64,000 nt of DNA from Pseudomonas fluorescens (GCF_902498065.1 NZ_CABVIR010000002.1:372001-436000), one strand, 5' to 3'; positions 50,974-59,815 are shown, numbered from the stretch's first letter. Notes: generated by a model not told the origin, from the sequence alone. Made by a program: numbers and translations.

Positions 50974-52203
50974 ATGGCTGTGGGATTGCGGCTGGCGTTG
51001 GCCGTTGGGCTACTGGCACTGAGTTCGCCGGTGTGGGCGGCGAAGAAAGTCGATCTGGATTACCACGTGCGTCTGTTGCCGCAAAGCGATCAGGCTGAAG
51101 TGCGCCTGACGCTGGCCCAGGGTTCGGCGGTGCGCAGTCTGGATTTCGACCTCGACGATGGCAGCCATTACAGCGACTTCAAGGCCGACGGCCAATGGCA
51201 ACTCACGCCAGGCAAACAGGCCCGGGGTGTCTGGCGCCCGGCGGCCGACAAGGCGAGCCTGACCTACCGCGTGCGCATCAGCCACGGCCGCAAGAGCGGC
51301 AGCTTCGATACGCGCATGACCCCGACCTGGGCGTTGATGCGCGGCGATGATCTGGTGCCCGCCGCCAAACTCGATCAGCAGGACGGCATCGAACTGGTCT
51401 CACGCCTCGAATTCGAATTGCCCACCGGTTGGAAAAGTGTCGAAACCGCCTGGCCACGGATCGGCAAGAACAAATTCCGCATCGATAACGTCTCCCGTCT
51501 GTTCGACCGGCCAACCGGCTGGATGCTTGCCGGTCACCTCGGCAGCCGGCGCACGAGACTTGGGGAAACCGAAGTCACCGTCGCCTCGCCTCAGGGCCAG
51601 GGCATGCGCCGCATGGACGTGCTGACGTTGCTGACATTCGTCTGGCCGCAGGTGCAGGCCGTGTTCCCGCGCCATCCCGCCAAACTGCTGATTGTCGGCG
51701 CCAATGACCCGATGTGGCGCGGCAGCCTGGCGGCGCGAGAGTCGATCTATCTGAATTCGCGTCTGCCGCTGGTCAGTGAAAGTGGCAGCAGTGCGCTGGT
51801 GCGTGAGTTGGCCCAGGTGTTCGGGCGGATCAACGACAAGCAGCGCAGCGACTGGATCAGCGAAGGCTTTGCCGAGTACTACGCCATCGAGCTGGTGCGC
51901 CGCGCCGGTGGCATGAGTGATGAACGGTATGAGAGTTTGCGCAGGAAGTGGGCCAAGGATGGCCAGAAGGTCACGACGTTGCGGGGCGAGCAGGTCAGCC
52001 CGGCACAGATTGGCAAAGCGGTCTTGTTGCTGAGTGAACTGGATCAGGAAATTCGCATTAAAACCCGTAACAAACGCTCGCTGGACGATGTGTTGCGCGG
52101 GGCGATGCATCTGGAAAGTGTGGATACCAAGGAATTCGTGCAACTGGCCGAGAGTGTGATTGGCGAGTCTTCAAAAGTCCTTGATACCGATTTGATTCAG
52201 TGA
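50974..52203 (+). CDS. Exported M1/M61 peptidase-like protein lacking the HEXXH histidines
   Basis: A 409-aa exported protein with a Sec signal (MAVGLRLALAVGLLALSSPVWA-AKK); ATG 50974 follows AAAGGAG, while a GTG two codons earlier is weaker. An N-terminal beta-rich region (about 25-190) precedes a segment resembling the thermolysin-like domain of M1/M61 peptidases: R277-E-L-A-Q281 sits where HEXXH is expected and W294-ISEGFAEYYAIEL matches the conserved helix with the third zinc ligand (Glu-297). Both zinc histidines are therefore replaced, so hydrolysis by the usual mechanism is unlikely. A periplasmic binding or chaperone role is a guess. Confidence 0.7.
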   Translation: MAVGLRLALAVGLLALSSPVWAAKKVDLDYHVRLLPQSDQAEVRLTLAQGSAVRSLDFDLDDGSHYSDFKADGQWQLTPGKQARGVWRPAADKASLTYRVRISHGRKSGSFDTRMTPTWALMRGDDLVPAAKLDQQDGIELVSRLEFELPTGWKSVETAWPRIGKNKFRIDNVSRLFDRPTGWMLAGHLGSRRTRLGETEVTVASPQGQGMRRMDVLTLLTFVWPQVQAVFPRHPAKLLIVGANDPMWRGSLAARESIYLNSRLPLVSESGSSALVRELAQVFGRINDKQRSDWISEGFAEYYAIELVRRAGGMSDERYESLRRKWAKDGQKVTTLRGEQVSPAQIGKAVLLLSELDQEIRIKTRNKRSLDDVLRGAMHLESVDTKEFVQLAESVIGESSKVLDTDLIQ

Positions 52204-52207
52204 CACC

Positions 52208-52290
52208 GCCATCGCTAGCAGGCTAGCTCCACACTGGAGCTTCGTCGTACACGGAACCAATGTGGGAGCTAGCCTGATAGCGAAGAGGCC
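52208..52290. repeat. Paired inverted REP element (REPIN), GCTAGC type
   Basis: CGCTAGCAGGCTAGCTCC and the inverted, slightly altered GGGAGCTAGCCTGATAGCG flank a 38-bp spacer between the peptidase-like gene and the convergent DUF2892 gene. Confidence 0.85.
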
Positions 52291-52314
52291 ATAAGCCTCA
52301 ACGAATATTCGGGA

Positions 52315-52692
52315 TCAAACCCCGGCTTTCGGCGACTTCAGCGAATCATTCCCGGTCACGGTGGCGGTGTTGGTCGCCGCCTCGGCATTCGCTTTCAACC
52401 GAGCCAGGTCTTCACCGGCACGCTCGATCTTCGCCCGCACGTTATTCATGTCCTGACGACTCTTCTCCAGCAGGCTCTTGGCCGAACTGTGGCCCGTAAT
52501 GCCACGGGCCAGCGCTACGCCGCCGATGGCCACCTGGATCAACCCGAAAATACCGCCGCGACGCAGACCTTTGCCCACCATCACCAGGCCACCAGCGAGG
52601 GAGCCGGCGCGTTCCCAACCGTGGACGTTATGGTTTGAATGGGTCTGGAACGGGGTGGATTCGATGCGCTCCACGCGTTTGAGTTCGCTCAT
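52315..52692 (-). CDS. DUF2892 (YgaP-type) small membrane protein
   Basis: A 125-aa protein. Residues 22-70 match the two-helix inner membrane domain of DUF2892 (NVHGWERAGSLAGGLVMVGKGL then GIFGLIQVAIGGVALARGITGH), and residues 72-125 are charged and probably coiled-coil. The domain is common in stress-induced proteins of unknown role. Appears monocistronic with a GGAGAC site before the ATG. Confidence 0.78.
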   Translation of the reverse strand: MSELKRVERIESTPFQTHSNHNVHGWERAGSLAGGLVMVGKGLRRGGIFGLIQVAIGGVALARGITGHSSAKSLLEKSRQDMNNVRAKIERAGEDLARLKANAEAATNTATVTGNDSLKSPKAGV

Positions 52693-52783
52693 GATCTGTC
52701 TCCTGCTGGAAGGGCTGCTTCAAGAATAGATAATTAAGCTGACTGCCGAGGCGGGCGGCTTGTTCCATCGGATGTGCGTCGAT

Positions 52784-53254
52784 TCAGCGGAATTTCGGCC
52801 CGGAGCGGGTATTGAGGCCCTTGGCCATGCGGTCATAGAGTACGACGTTGACCGTGGCCGCAAGGTTCATGCAGCCGGTGGTCGGGATGTAGACCACGTC
52901 TTCGCACCAGTCGCGAATCTCTTTATCCAGCGAGCCGTCTTCCGGGCCAAATATGTACAGCGCGCGATCCGGGTGGGTGTATTCCGGCAGCGAACGGGCG
53001 CCTTCGACCAGTTCCACGGCCACTGGCACGCAGCCCAGCGGCAGGATCTTTTTCAGGTCGTCGATACCGATCAGCGGGATGTCGTAGTGGACGCGTTTGG
53101 TATCGGTGACGAAGTCGGCGGCGCGGTCGTAACGCTTGCCGGTGTAGAACACGGACGCCACGTTGTAGCAGCCGGCGGCGCGCATGACCGAGCCGACGTT
53201 TTCCGGTGATTTGGGGTTGAACAAACCAATGCAGCTGTACCGTTTGTCTGCCAC
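52784..53254 (-). CDS. TrmH/SpoU family RNA 2'-O-methyltransferase
   Basis: A 156-aa SPOUT-class enzyme with the family motifs in order: motif 1 NPKSPENVGSVMRAAGC (near 12-28), motif 2 LYIFGPEDGSL (near 97) and motif 3 IPTTGCMNLAATVNVVLYD (near 122-140). The start is GTG 53254; the open frame runs on to 53341, but that part contains the TATAAT promoter element and is not coding. The small size resembles TrmL, though the motifs differ, so the target RNA is left open. Confidence 0.85.
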   Translation of the reverse strand: MADKRYSCIGLFNPKSPENVGSVMRAAGCYNVASVFYTGKRYDRAADFVTDTKRVHYDIPLIGIDDLKKILPLGCVPVAVELVEGARSLPEYTHPDRALYIFGPEDGSLDKEIRDWCEDVVYIPTTGCMNLAATVNVVLYDRMAKGLNTRSGPKFR

Positions 53255-53284
53255 GAGCGGGGTGCCTTCGGGGAAAAAACGGCG

Positions 53285-53290
53285 ATTATA
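53285..53290 (-). promoter_or_regulatory. -10 element of the RNA methyltransferase gene
   Basis: A perfect TATAAT on the minus strand lies 30 bp upstream of the GTG start codon. The -35 region is poor in matches. It decides the shorter start of the gene. Confidence 0.6.
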
Positions 53291-53345
53291 CGGGGATTGG
53301 GGGAGGGGTGTTCGGTTTGGAGACTTGTGGTGCCTGGGCAATTGC

Positions 53346-53441
53346 TATCGCTAGCAGGCTAGCTCCCACATTGGATCCAGGGCGTTCACAAATACTTATG
53401 TGCACAGAAGATCCCTGTGGGAGCTAGCCTGCTAGCGATGG
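53346..53441. repeat. Paired inverted REP element (REPIN), GCTAGC type
   Basis: ATCGCTAGCAGGCTAGCTCC and its inverted copy GGAGCTAGCCTGCTAGCGAT are perfect 20-bp arms about 56 bp apart, between the RNA methyltransferase promoter and the yajD stop. Confidence 0.9.
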
Positions 53442-53465
53442 GGCCAGGTCAGACAATGAAGATAT

Positions 53466-53837
53466 TCAGTCGTCTTTCTTCATCAACCCGGCCAACGCCG
53501 CAAACGGGTTATGCGTCGCCTTGGCAATCTTCGGCGTGCTCAGCGAGCCCTCATCGAAATACTGCTGATCGGTGTACCGCGAGTGCTCGTTGTCGTGGCA
53601 ATACAGGCACAACAATTCCCAGTTCGAACCATCCTGCGGATTGTTGTCGTGGTTGTGGTCGCGGTGGTGCACGGTCAGTTCGCTCAGGCGCTTGCCGGAA
53701 AATTCACGGGCGCAGCGGCCGCACACGTGCGGGTACATCTTCAGGGCTTTGTCGCGGTAACCCATTTCCTTGTCGCGCTGGTTGTCGGCGAGGATGCGGT
53801 CCAGCTTCGAAGTGTTGGTCGGTGTTGACGAACTCAT
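53466..53837 (-). CDS. yajD: YajD family HNH nuclease
   Basis: A 123-aa protein with a complete HNH domain: CGRC (residues 39-42), LTVHHRDHNHDNN (55-67) and LLCLYCHDNEHSR (75-87). The four cysteines would bind a structural zinc and the His-His-Asn residues the catalytic metal. E. coli YajD is of unknown cellular role. Monocistronic. No phage or toxin context is seen. Confidence 0.88.
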   Translation of the reverse strand: MSSSTPTNTSKLDRILADNQRDKEMGYRDKALKMYPHVCGRCAREFSGKRLSELTVHHRDHNHDNNPQDGSNWELLCLYCHDNEHSRYTDQQYFDEGSLSTPKIAKATHNPFAALAGLMKKDD

Positions 53838-53885
53838 GGGTTCACCTTTGTAAAAGACTAATGACGGTTATGAACGAAGTTTAGC

Positions 53886-54572
53886 TCAGCCCTTGAGCTT
53901 CTCGGCAATCCAGATGGTGTGGCGGGTGCCTTTGTTGCCGTGGGCGAAGACCTGGACTTCCTCGGCCTTGAAGCCGGCCTTCTTCAATTTGTCGGAAAAC
54001 TGCTTGTCGGCACTGGCCGACCAGACCGCCAGCACGCCTTTTGGCCGCAGGGCTTTGGCGCAAGCGCTCAAGCCACCCGCAGAGTAGAGCCAGCTATTGG
54101 CCCTCTGGGTCAGGCCTTCGGGGCCGTTGTCGACGTCGAGCATGATCGCATCGAAACCTTGCGGTTCGGCTTGCAGCACGTTGGCCACGTCTTCCATGCG
54201 GATCACCGTGCGTTTATCCAGCAACGGGTTCCCGGCTTTTTCGCCCAATGGCCCGCGATTCCACTCGACCACGCCGGGCACCAGTTCGGCGACCACGACT
54301 TCTGCGGTCTTGCCCAGATGCTTGAGGGCTGACGCGAGGGTGAACCCCATGCCCAGCCCACCGATCAATACCCGCGAGTTCGGCCGGCCAGCGACCTTGC
54401 GGCAGGGGATTTCGGCCAGCGCATCTTCGGAACCGTGCATGCGCGTATTCATCAATTGTCCGCCGTCGCCGCCCTGGATCTTGATGACGAAATCCTCACC
54501 GTATTCGAACAGGCACAGGGCACCGCCGTTTTCAGGGATGGGTGCGGTGTCGAGCAGAACGAAACGTTTCAT
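53886..54572 (-). CDS. Spermidine synthase-like methyltransferase-fold protein
   Basis: A 228-aa protein with the spermidine-synthase fold: the nucleotide-binding VLIGGLGMGFTLASAL near residue 70, VVVAELVPGVVEWN near 92 and FDAIMLDVDNGPEG near 140, ending in a KGTRHTIWIA segment. It lacks the N-terminal beta domain usual in SpeE, so it is shorter (about 285 aa for SpeE). It may be a methyltransferase or an unrecognised aminopropyltransferase. Nothing adjacent reveals the substrate. Confidence 0.75.
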   Translation of the reverse strand: MKRFVLLDTAPIPENGGALCLFEYGEDFVIKIQGGDGGQLMNTRMHGSEDALAEIPCRKVAGRPNSRVLIGGLGMGFTLASALKHLGKTAEVVVAELVPGVVEWNRGPLGEKAGNPLLDKRTVIRMEDVANVLQAEPQGFDAIMLDVDNGPEGLTQRANSWLYSAGGLSACAKALRPKGVLAVWSASADKQFSDKLKKAGFKAEEVQVFAHGNKGTRHTIWIAEKLKG

Positions 54573-54665
54573 GGAGCTCTCTTGAGAAGATTGGGTATTG
54601 GGGAAGGCAAACGAACGCAGTTGGGAGTAGCCTGCAAACAGACAACAAGGCCAACGGAGCCATTG

Positions 54666-54956
54666 ATGAAGCGCACCATTCTAACGGTCATTGCCTTGGC
54701 CGCGCTCTCGATAACTGCAGTGCAGGCCCAGGAGCTGCAAACCATTCCCACCAGCCCGTCGCCGCTGCCCGGTTCGCCCGGTACCGCAACGCCGACCCCG
54801 TACCCGCAAATCACCCCCAACAGCGTGCCCAAGGCCGGACCCGGCAGTGGCGGGCCGCCGCTGTTGCCACCGATTGAAGTGCCCAGCCCGCCGAAGGACC
54901 AGCCCTTGCCGGGCCTTGAGCAGAACCGCACGAAGATTAAGTCGCCCGGCGGTTGA
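54666..54956 (+). CDS. Small Pro-rich exported protein
   Basis: A 96-aa protein with a Sec signal (TILTVIALAALSITAVQA-QELQ) and a mature part dominated by Pro, Ser and Gly (TSPSPLPGSPGTATPTPYP, then PKAGPGSGGPPLLPP). ATG 54666 is supported by the signal; an in-frame extension to 54435 lies antisense to the preceding gene. Probably disordered and periplasmic. No family recognised. The 3' end is 10 bp from a convergent gene. Confidence 0.6.
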   Translation: MKRTILTVIALAALSITAVQAQELQTIPTSPSPLPGSPGTATPTPYPQITPNSVPKAGPGSGGPPLLPPIEVPSPPKDQPLPGLEQNRTKIKSPGG

Positions 54957-54966
54957 GCCCGCGCAG

Positions 54967-55440
54967 TTAAACCTGCTGCGAGAGCAGTTGCCCGTCGGCC
55001 ATGCGCAGGCGTTTGGACAGCGAGACGGCGAGGGCGCGGATGATCTTGGCGGCGATTTTCGGCGCATCGTTGAGCATCTTTTCCATCGAGTCCTTGCCCA
55101 GGTTAAGCAACTGACAATTGCTCGCGGCCACGCAACTGGCGGAGCGGCGTTCGCCATCCAGCACCGCCATCTCGCCGAACGCCCGACCGCTGCGCAGGGT
55201 GGCCATGGTCACCAATTGTCCGTCGCTGTTGGTTTTTTGCACCGCGACCTGGCCGGTGTGGATGATGCACATGAAGCTGCCGGCATCGCCTTCGTGGAAG
55301 ATCTCTTCGCCCTCGGCCACCGTGCTGATGCTGAAGTAGCCCGAGGCGGCGGCGAAGTCGGCGGGCAGCAGTTGATCGAACAGGCCACAGTCCATCAGCC
55401 AGTCACGGATTTCGTTGTTCAGTAAGGTCGGTTCTGACAT
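54967..55440 (-). CDS. Cyclic nucleotide-binding domain protein
   Basis: A 157-aa protein consisting of one cNMP-binding domain (about 18-135), with the EGEEIFHEGDAGSFMCIIHTGQVAVQ and the phosphate-binding-cassette region GRAFGEMAVLDGERRSASCVA. The arginine that contacts cyclic nucleotide in Crp is present in ERRSAS. There is no DNA-binding domain, so it probably acts through protein contact. Ligand and partner are unknown. Monocistronic. Confidence 0.85.
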   Translation of the reverse strand: MSEPTLLNNEIRDWLMDCGLFDQLLPADFAAASGYFSISTVAEGEEIFHEGDAGSFMCIIHTGQVAVQKTNSDGQLVTMATLRSGRAFGEMAVLDGERRSASCVAASNCQLLNLGKDSMEKMLNDAPKIAAKIIRALAVSLSKRLRMADGQLLSQQV

Positions 55441-55528
55441 GTCGTCACGGTCTTTTTTTGTGTCTGTGCGAGGTTCGGGTCTTCAGTCCGGTGTCTGATC
55501 TTAAGACTCATTCACCGGACCAAGTTCC

Positions 55529-57583
55529 TCAGGCAATCCCCAAAACCCCGAAAACAAATGCGTATTCGAGCGCTACGTCACGCAATCCCTGATATCGGCC
55601 ACTCATTCCGCCATGCCCGGCGCCCAATTCGGTCTTGAGCAGCAGCGGGTTGTCGTCGGTTTTGGTCGCGCGCAATTTCGCGACCCACTTCGCCGCTTCC
55701 CAGTACTGCACGCGACTGTCGTTGTAGCCGGCGATCACCAGCGTCGCCGGATACGCCTGCGCGGTGACGTTTTCGTACGGGGCGTAGGCCTTGATCCGAT
55801 CATAAACGTCCGGCTCTTCAGGATTGCCCCACTCGTCGTATTCCGTGACGGTCAGCGGCAAGTCCGGGTCGAGCATGGTGTTCAACACATCGACGAACGG
55901 CACTTCGGCAATCGCCGCGCCGAACAGCTCCGGCCGCATATTGAGCGCCGCGCCGATCAGCAACCCGCCAGCACTGCCACCGCTGATCGCCAATTGCGGT
56001 GAGGTGGTGAACCCGTTGGCGATCAGGTGCTCGGCGCAGGCGATGAAGTCGCTGAAGGTGTTGTGCTTGTGTTCCTGTTTGCCAGCGCGGTACCAGGCTT
56101 CACCCAGTTCGCCGCCGCCACGCACGTGCGCAATGGCAAACGCCACGCCGCGATCCAGCAGGCTCAGGCGCGCATGGGAGAACCACGGGTCGAGGCTTTC
56201 GCCGTAGGCGCCGTAGCCGTACAGATAAAGTGGCGTTGGCTTACCGAGGGCTTCACGTTTGACCACCAGGCTGATCGGCACCTGAGTCCCGTCCGGTGCG
56301 GTCGCCCACAGGCGTTGGCTGACGTAAGCGTCGGCGTCGAACGGGCCGAGCACCGGGGTTTCCTTGAGTACTTTCTGCTCGCCGCTGACCAGGTCCAGTT
56401 GGCGGATCTGCGCCGGACGGTTCAGCGCTTCGTAACGCAAACGGATGCGGTCGCTGACGAATTCCAGGCTGTTTTGCACATGCAGGCTGTAGGCCGCATC
56501 GGGCAATTGCACGCGGTAGCTCGGCAGGCCTTGCGGGTGAACTTCGATGATTGGCAAGCCACCTTCACGCAGGCTGAGGCTCATGGCCCCGACGTTGAGG
56601 CTCATGCCATCGATCATCGTGGTGTCGCTGTGGGGAATCAGGTTCTGCCAGTCGGCTTCGGTCGGCGCAATGCCGGTATCGACAGCGGTGTACAAGGCAA
56701 AGTTGATACCGTCGCGGTTGGTGCGAATGAACCAGGTCCATTGGCCGTCGAGTGCGCCGTGATCAACGTCGTACTCATGGTCTTCAACCCTCGGCGCGAT
56801 GCAGGTAAACGCCTGCTGCGGCTGGAACGCATCGAGCACCCAGACTTCGCTGGTGGTCTTGCTGCCCAGCGCCAGCAACAATTGCTGTTCCGAACTCGAG
56901 CGGTAGCAATGCATGAAGAAGCGGCCGTCCGGCTCATGGAACACTTCTTCGGCCGCTGTGCCGTCCAGTCGATAGCGGAACAGCTTGTGCGGGCGATGGG
57001 TGTCGTCCAGTTCGCCGAAGAACAGCGTCAGGCTGTCGTTGGCCCACGTCATGCTGCCGTCGCAGTCAGCGAACTCCAGTTCACTGACGCGGCCGCTGGA
57101 TAATTCCTTCACGAACAGCGTGTAAATCTCATCGCCCGTGGTGTCGAGGCTGTAGGCCAGGCGCTGATGGTCCGGGCTGATGCTGAACGCACCAAGGGAA
57201 AAGAAGCCACCGTTGGCCAGTTCGTTCGGGTCCAGCAGCAACTGTTCCTGGCTTTCGTCGAGTTGCAGGCTGTCATCCGCCGGGCGCGGGCAGCGGTAGT
57301 GACGGGCGTATTCGTCACCGGCCGTGGTGCGCGTGTAATACAGATACGGGCCCCACGGGGAGGGCAGCGACAGGTCGGTCTCGAGAATCCGACCCTTGAT
57401 TTCTTCGAACAGGGTTTCGCGCAGACCGGCCTGATCGGCGGTGTGCGCCTCTAGATAGCGGTTTTCAGCCTTGAGGTAATCGAGCACCGCGTCGGTGTCG
57501 CGTTCCTGCAGCCAGGCATACGGGTCAGAACCTTCAGCCTTGTGGGCAATCGGGGCGCTGGTGATGTTGGCGGATTGGGGCAT
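55529..57583 (-). CDS. ptrB: Oligopeptidase B / S9 prolyl oligopeptidase family
   Basis: A 684-aa cytoplasmic serine peptidase. A seven-bladed propeller fills about residues 80-405, followed by the alpha/beta hydrolase domain with the nucleophile Ser in LAISGGSAGGLLIG near 533, Asp in GYNDSRVQYWEAAKW near 618, and His in GAGHGGMSGRYQG near 653. The size, the HVRGGGELGEAWYRAGKQEHKHNTFSDF segment and the overall sequence fit oligopeptidase B, which cleaves peptides after basic residues. A propeller limits it to short substrates. Confidence 0.92.
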   Translation of the reverse strand: MPQSANITSAPIAHKAEGSDPYAWLQERDTDAVLDYLKAENRYLEAHTADQAGLRETLFEEIKGRILETDLSLPSPWGPYLYYTRTTAGDEYARHYRCPRPADDSLQLDESQEQLLLDPNELANGGFFSLGAFSISPDHQRLAYSLDTTGDEIYTLFVKELSSGRVSELEFADCDGSMTWANDSLTLFFGELDDTHRPHKLFRYRLDGTAAEEVFHEPDGRFFMHCYRSSSEQQLLLALGSKTTSEVWVLDAFQPQQAFTCIAPRVEDHEYDVDHGALDGQWTWFIRTNRDGINFALYTAVDTGIAPTEADWQNLIPHSDTTMIDGMSLNVGAMSLSLREGGLPIIEVHPQGLPSYRVQLPDAAYSLHVQNSLEFVSDRIRLRYEALNRPAQIRQLDLVSGEQKVLKETPVLGPFDADAYVSQRLWATAPDGTQVPISLVVKREALGKPTPLYLYGYGAYGESLDPWFSHARLSLLDRGVAFAIAHVRGGGELGEAWYRAGKQEHKHNTFSDFIACAEHLIANGFTTSPQLAISGGSAGGLLIGAALNMRPELFGAAIAEVPFVDVLNTMLDPDLPLTVTEYDEWGNPEEPDVYDRIKAYAPYENVTAQAYPATLVIAGYNDSRVQYWEAAKWVAKLRATKTDDNPLLLKTELGAGHGGMSGRYQGLRDVALEYAFVFGVLGIA

Positions 57584-57654
57584 GAAGGGCTCTCGGACGA
57601 TGTACGGAATAGAGGGTTTCGCAGGCGATATGCAGATCTTGATGCCTCTGCGGT

Positions 57655-57750
57655 CCCTGTGGGAGCGAGCTTGCTCGCGATGGCGGACTGCCAGACAACA
57701 TGGATGTTGAATGTACTGACCTCATCGCGAGCAAGCTCGCTCCTACAGGG
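57655..57750. repeat. Paired inverted REP element (REPIN), GCTCGCGA type
   Basis: CTGTGGGAGCGAGCTTGCTCGCGATGG and its inverted partner ATCGCGAGCAAGCTCGCTCC with TACAG after it flank a 40-bp centre, upstream of ptrB and the divergent membrane-protein gene. Confidence 0.88.
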
Positions 57751-57841
57751 TTTGTGTCCTGACCGACTGGCATTGGGACAAGCCTGATGTGCGAAAAGTC
57801 GTTACTATAAGCGCCTCTTTGCCTGCCTTGCCATGGACACC

Positions 57842-58330
57842 ATGACCGAGAACGACTATCTGATCGCTTGGGGCCTTTACGCCTTCGCCGCTTTAGGCTG
57901 CCTGTTGGTGTGGATGCGCATGACCCGCTGGATGTGGCGCTGGTTGCGCGAGCCCCTGCGGCTGCTGGTCGCCGTGTTGCTGTTCAGCCCGACGATCATC
58001 GATCCGGTGAAGGAAAAAGTCGCGCCGGCCATCGCCATCACCGCCCTGGACCTCGCGTTCAAGGTCGGCAACAACGCCTGGCGGGCGATCTCCGATCTAT
58101 TCATGTACGGCATGATCGCCTTCGGCATTTACCTGGTATTCGTGGCGATCCGTTTCCCCATCGAACGCGCTTCCAACGCTCGCAAGGAGCGCACGGCGGC
58201 CGCCAAGGCTGCGGCGCAGGCCGACGACCCTGACGACAATCATCCTTTCGGCGGTGCCGGTGATGACCGTTATGGACGTCCGCCGGTCCCGAGCAACCCT
58301 CAGCGCATGCGGGTCGAACCGCGTTTGTAA
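57842..58330 (+). CDS. Conserved small membrane protein
   Basis: A 162-aa protein with three hydrophobic segments (about 7-25, 38-57 and 80-105) and a charged Ala/Lys/Asp-rich tail ending MRVEPRL. ATG 57842 is used; an ATG three codons upstream is equally possible. No known function. It forms a short run with the amidotransferase and DUF2937 genes that follow on the same strand with gaps of 30 and 12 bp. Confidence 0.7.
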   Translation: MTENDYLIAWGLYAFAALGCLLVWMRMTRWMWRWLREPLRLLVAVLLFSPTIIDPVKEKVAPAIAITALDLAFKVGNNAWRAISDLFMYGMIAFGIYLVFVAIRFPIERASNARKERTAAAKAAAQADDPDDNHPFGGAGDDRYGRPPVPSNPQRMRVEPRL

Positions 58331-58360
58331 CCTTGCCCCTGCCTTTCAGAGAGTCCGAGC

Positions 58361-59137
58361 ATGTGTGAGTTATTGGGCATGAGCGCCAATGTGCCGACCG
58401 ATATCGTGTTCAGCTTCACCGGGCTGATGCAACGCGGCGGCCGCACCGGCCCGCATCGTGACGGTTGGGGCATCGCCTTTTATGAGGGGCGTGGCCTGCG
58501 GCTGTTCCAGGACCCGGCGGCCAGCTGCGAGTCCGAAGTCGCCAACCTGGTGCAGCGCTATCCGATCAAGAGTGAAGTGGTGATCGGGCATATCCGCCAG
58601 GCCAACGTCGGCAAGGTCTGCCTGTCCAACACCCATCCGTTCGTGCGCGAACTGTGGGGCCGCAACTGGTGTTTCGCCCACAACGGCCAACTTGCGGACT
58701 TTCAACCGACCCAGAGCTTTTACCGCCCGGTCGGCGATACCGACAGCGAAGCGGCCTTTTGCGATTTGCTCAATCGCGTGCGCGCGGCGTTTCCGGAACC
58801 GGTCGAGATCGAAGCGTTGCTGCCGGATCTGGTGGCTGCCTGCGCCGAATACCGCAGCAAAGGGGTGTTCAACTGCCTGCTCAGCGACGGCGACTGGCTG
58901 TTCTGTTACTGCTCGACCAAACTGGCGCAAATCACCCGTCGCGCACCGTTCGGCCCGGCGCGCTTGAAGGATGTCGACGTGATTGTCGATTTCCAGGCCG
59001 AAACCACGCCCAACGACGTGGTCACGGTGATCGCCACCGAGCCCTTGACCGAAAACGAAACCTGGACCCGCTACGAACCGGGCCAATGGAGCCTCTGGCG
59101 ACGCGGTGAATGCGTCCGCCAGGGCAAGACCGAATAA
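58361..59137 (+). CDS. Class II glutamine amidotransferase (YafJ-like)
   Basis: A 258-aa protein with an N-terminal nucleophile glutamine amidotransferase domain. Cys-2 ([10 protein letters not shown]) would be the catalytic residue after Met removal; the [16 protein letters not shown] and NTHPFVR segments bind glutamine. No synthetase domain is fused, so the ammonia acceptor is unknown. Related to E. coli YafJ. Follows the membrane-protein gene by 30 bp. Confidence 0.88.
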   Translation: MCELLGMSANVPTDIVFSFTGLMQRGGRTGPHRDGWGIAFYEGRGLRLFQDPAASCESEVANLVQRYPIKSEVVIGHIRQANVGKVCLSNTHPFVRELWGRNWCFAHNGQLADFQPTQSFYRPVGDTDSEAAFCDLLNRVRAAFPEPVEIEALLPDLVAACAEYRSKGVFNCLLSDGDWLFCYCSTKLAQITRRAPFGPARLKDVDVIVDFQAETTPNDVVTVIATEPLTENETWTRYEPGQWSLWRRGECVRQGKTE

Positions 59138-59149
59138 GGATTCTTTCCC

Positions 59150-59692
59150 ATGTTGCTCAGTTATCTACGGCTGGTGTTGTTCGCGGCGGGCCTGTTGATT
59201 GGTGTCCAGGTGCCGGGGTTCATCAACGACTACGCCAAGCGGGTCGAAGCCCACCTGATCGAGGCGCAGACCGGCCTCAGCGGTTTTCAGGGCACCGCCA
59301 ATCAATTTTTCAAGGGGGATATGCAGGCGCTGGTCGCTCATTACCGCGCCAGCGAAGACCCGATCTTTCGCAGCGATGCCGACAGCCTGAGCAATCTGCT
59401 CACCCGTCAGTTGGCCCTCGATAAACAGTTCCAGGCCATGCAAGGCCCGTGGTACATCCGATTCCTGCAGGTTGTACTGGCCGCCGATCCGGATATCCGC
59501 AAGGAAACCTGGAACGGTTACAGCTACCAGATCCTGCTGACGCCGGAAGCGATGATCTGGGGCATGAGCGGCGCATTGCTGCTGTCGTTCGGGATTGAAT
59601 GCCTGTTCCGGCTGATCGACTGGGTGGTGCTGGGCGGCAAACGCCTGCGCCAGAGCCGGCCGATTGAAGAGCGGGATTTGCGCGGGTTGTAA
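59150..59692 (+). CDS. DUF2937 family membrane protein
   Basis: A 180-aa protein with one N-terminal hydrophobic segment (about 5-25), a predominantly helical periplasmic region and a second hydrophobic segment (about 133-155) near the C-terminus, the topology of DUF2937. The function is unknown. It begins 12 bp after the amidotransferase gene, so the three genes are likely cotranscribed. Confidence 0.75.
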   Translation: MLLSYLRLVLFAAGLLIGVQVPGFINDYAKRVEAHLIEAQTGLSGFQGTANQFFKGDMQALVAHYRASEDPIFRSDADSLSNLLTRQLALDKQFQAMQGPWYIRFLQVVLAADPDIRKETWNGYSYQILLTPEAMIWGMSGALLLSFGIECLFRLIDWVVLGGKRLRQSRPIEERDLRGL

Positions 59693-59708
59693 GAGAGGCC
59701 ATGCGAAC

Positions 59709-59805
59709 CCTGTGGCGAGGGAGCTTGCTCCCGCTCGGCTGCGAAGCAGCCGCCAAGCTTTTTGGGCGCCGTGCGACCCAGCGGGAGCAAGCTCCCTCGC
59801 CACAA
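59709..59805. repeat. Paired inverted REP element (REPIN), GGGAGCTTGCTCCC type
   Basis: TGTGGCGAGGGAGCTTGCTCCCGCT and the inverted AGCGGGAGCAAGCTCCCTCGCCACA are perfect 25-bp arms around a loop that holds a smaller hairpin (CGGCTGCGAAGCAGCCG). It lies between convergent genes. Confidence 0.9.
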
Positions 59806-59815
59806 GTTCGGTGTT

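Noticed and set aside
49522..59805. REP elements as CRISPR repeats or att sites
   Set aside because: They occur singly as inverted pairs between genes, have no regular spacing and no cas or integrase genes are near.
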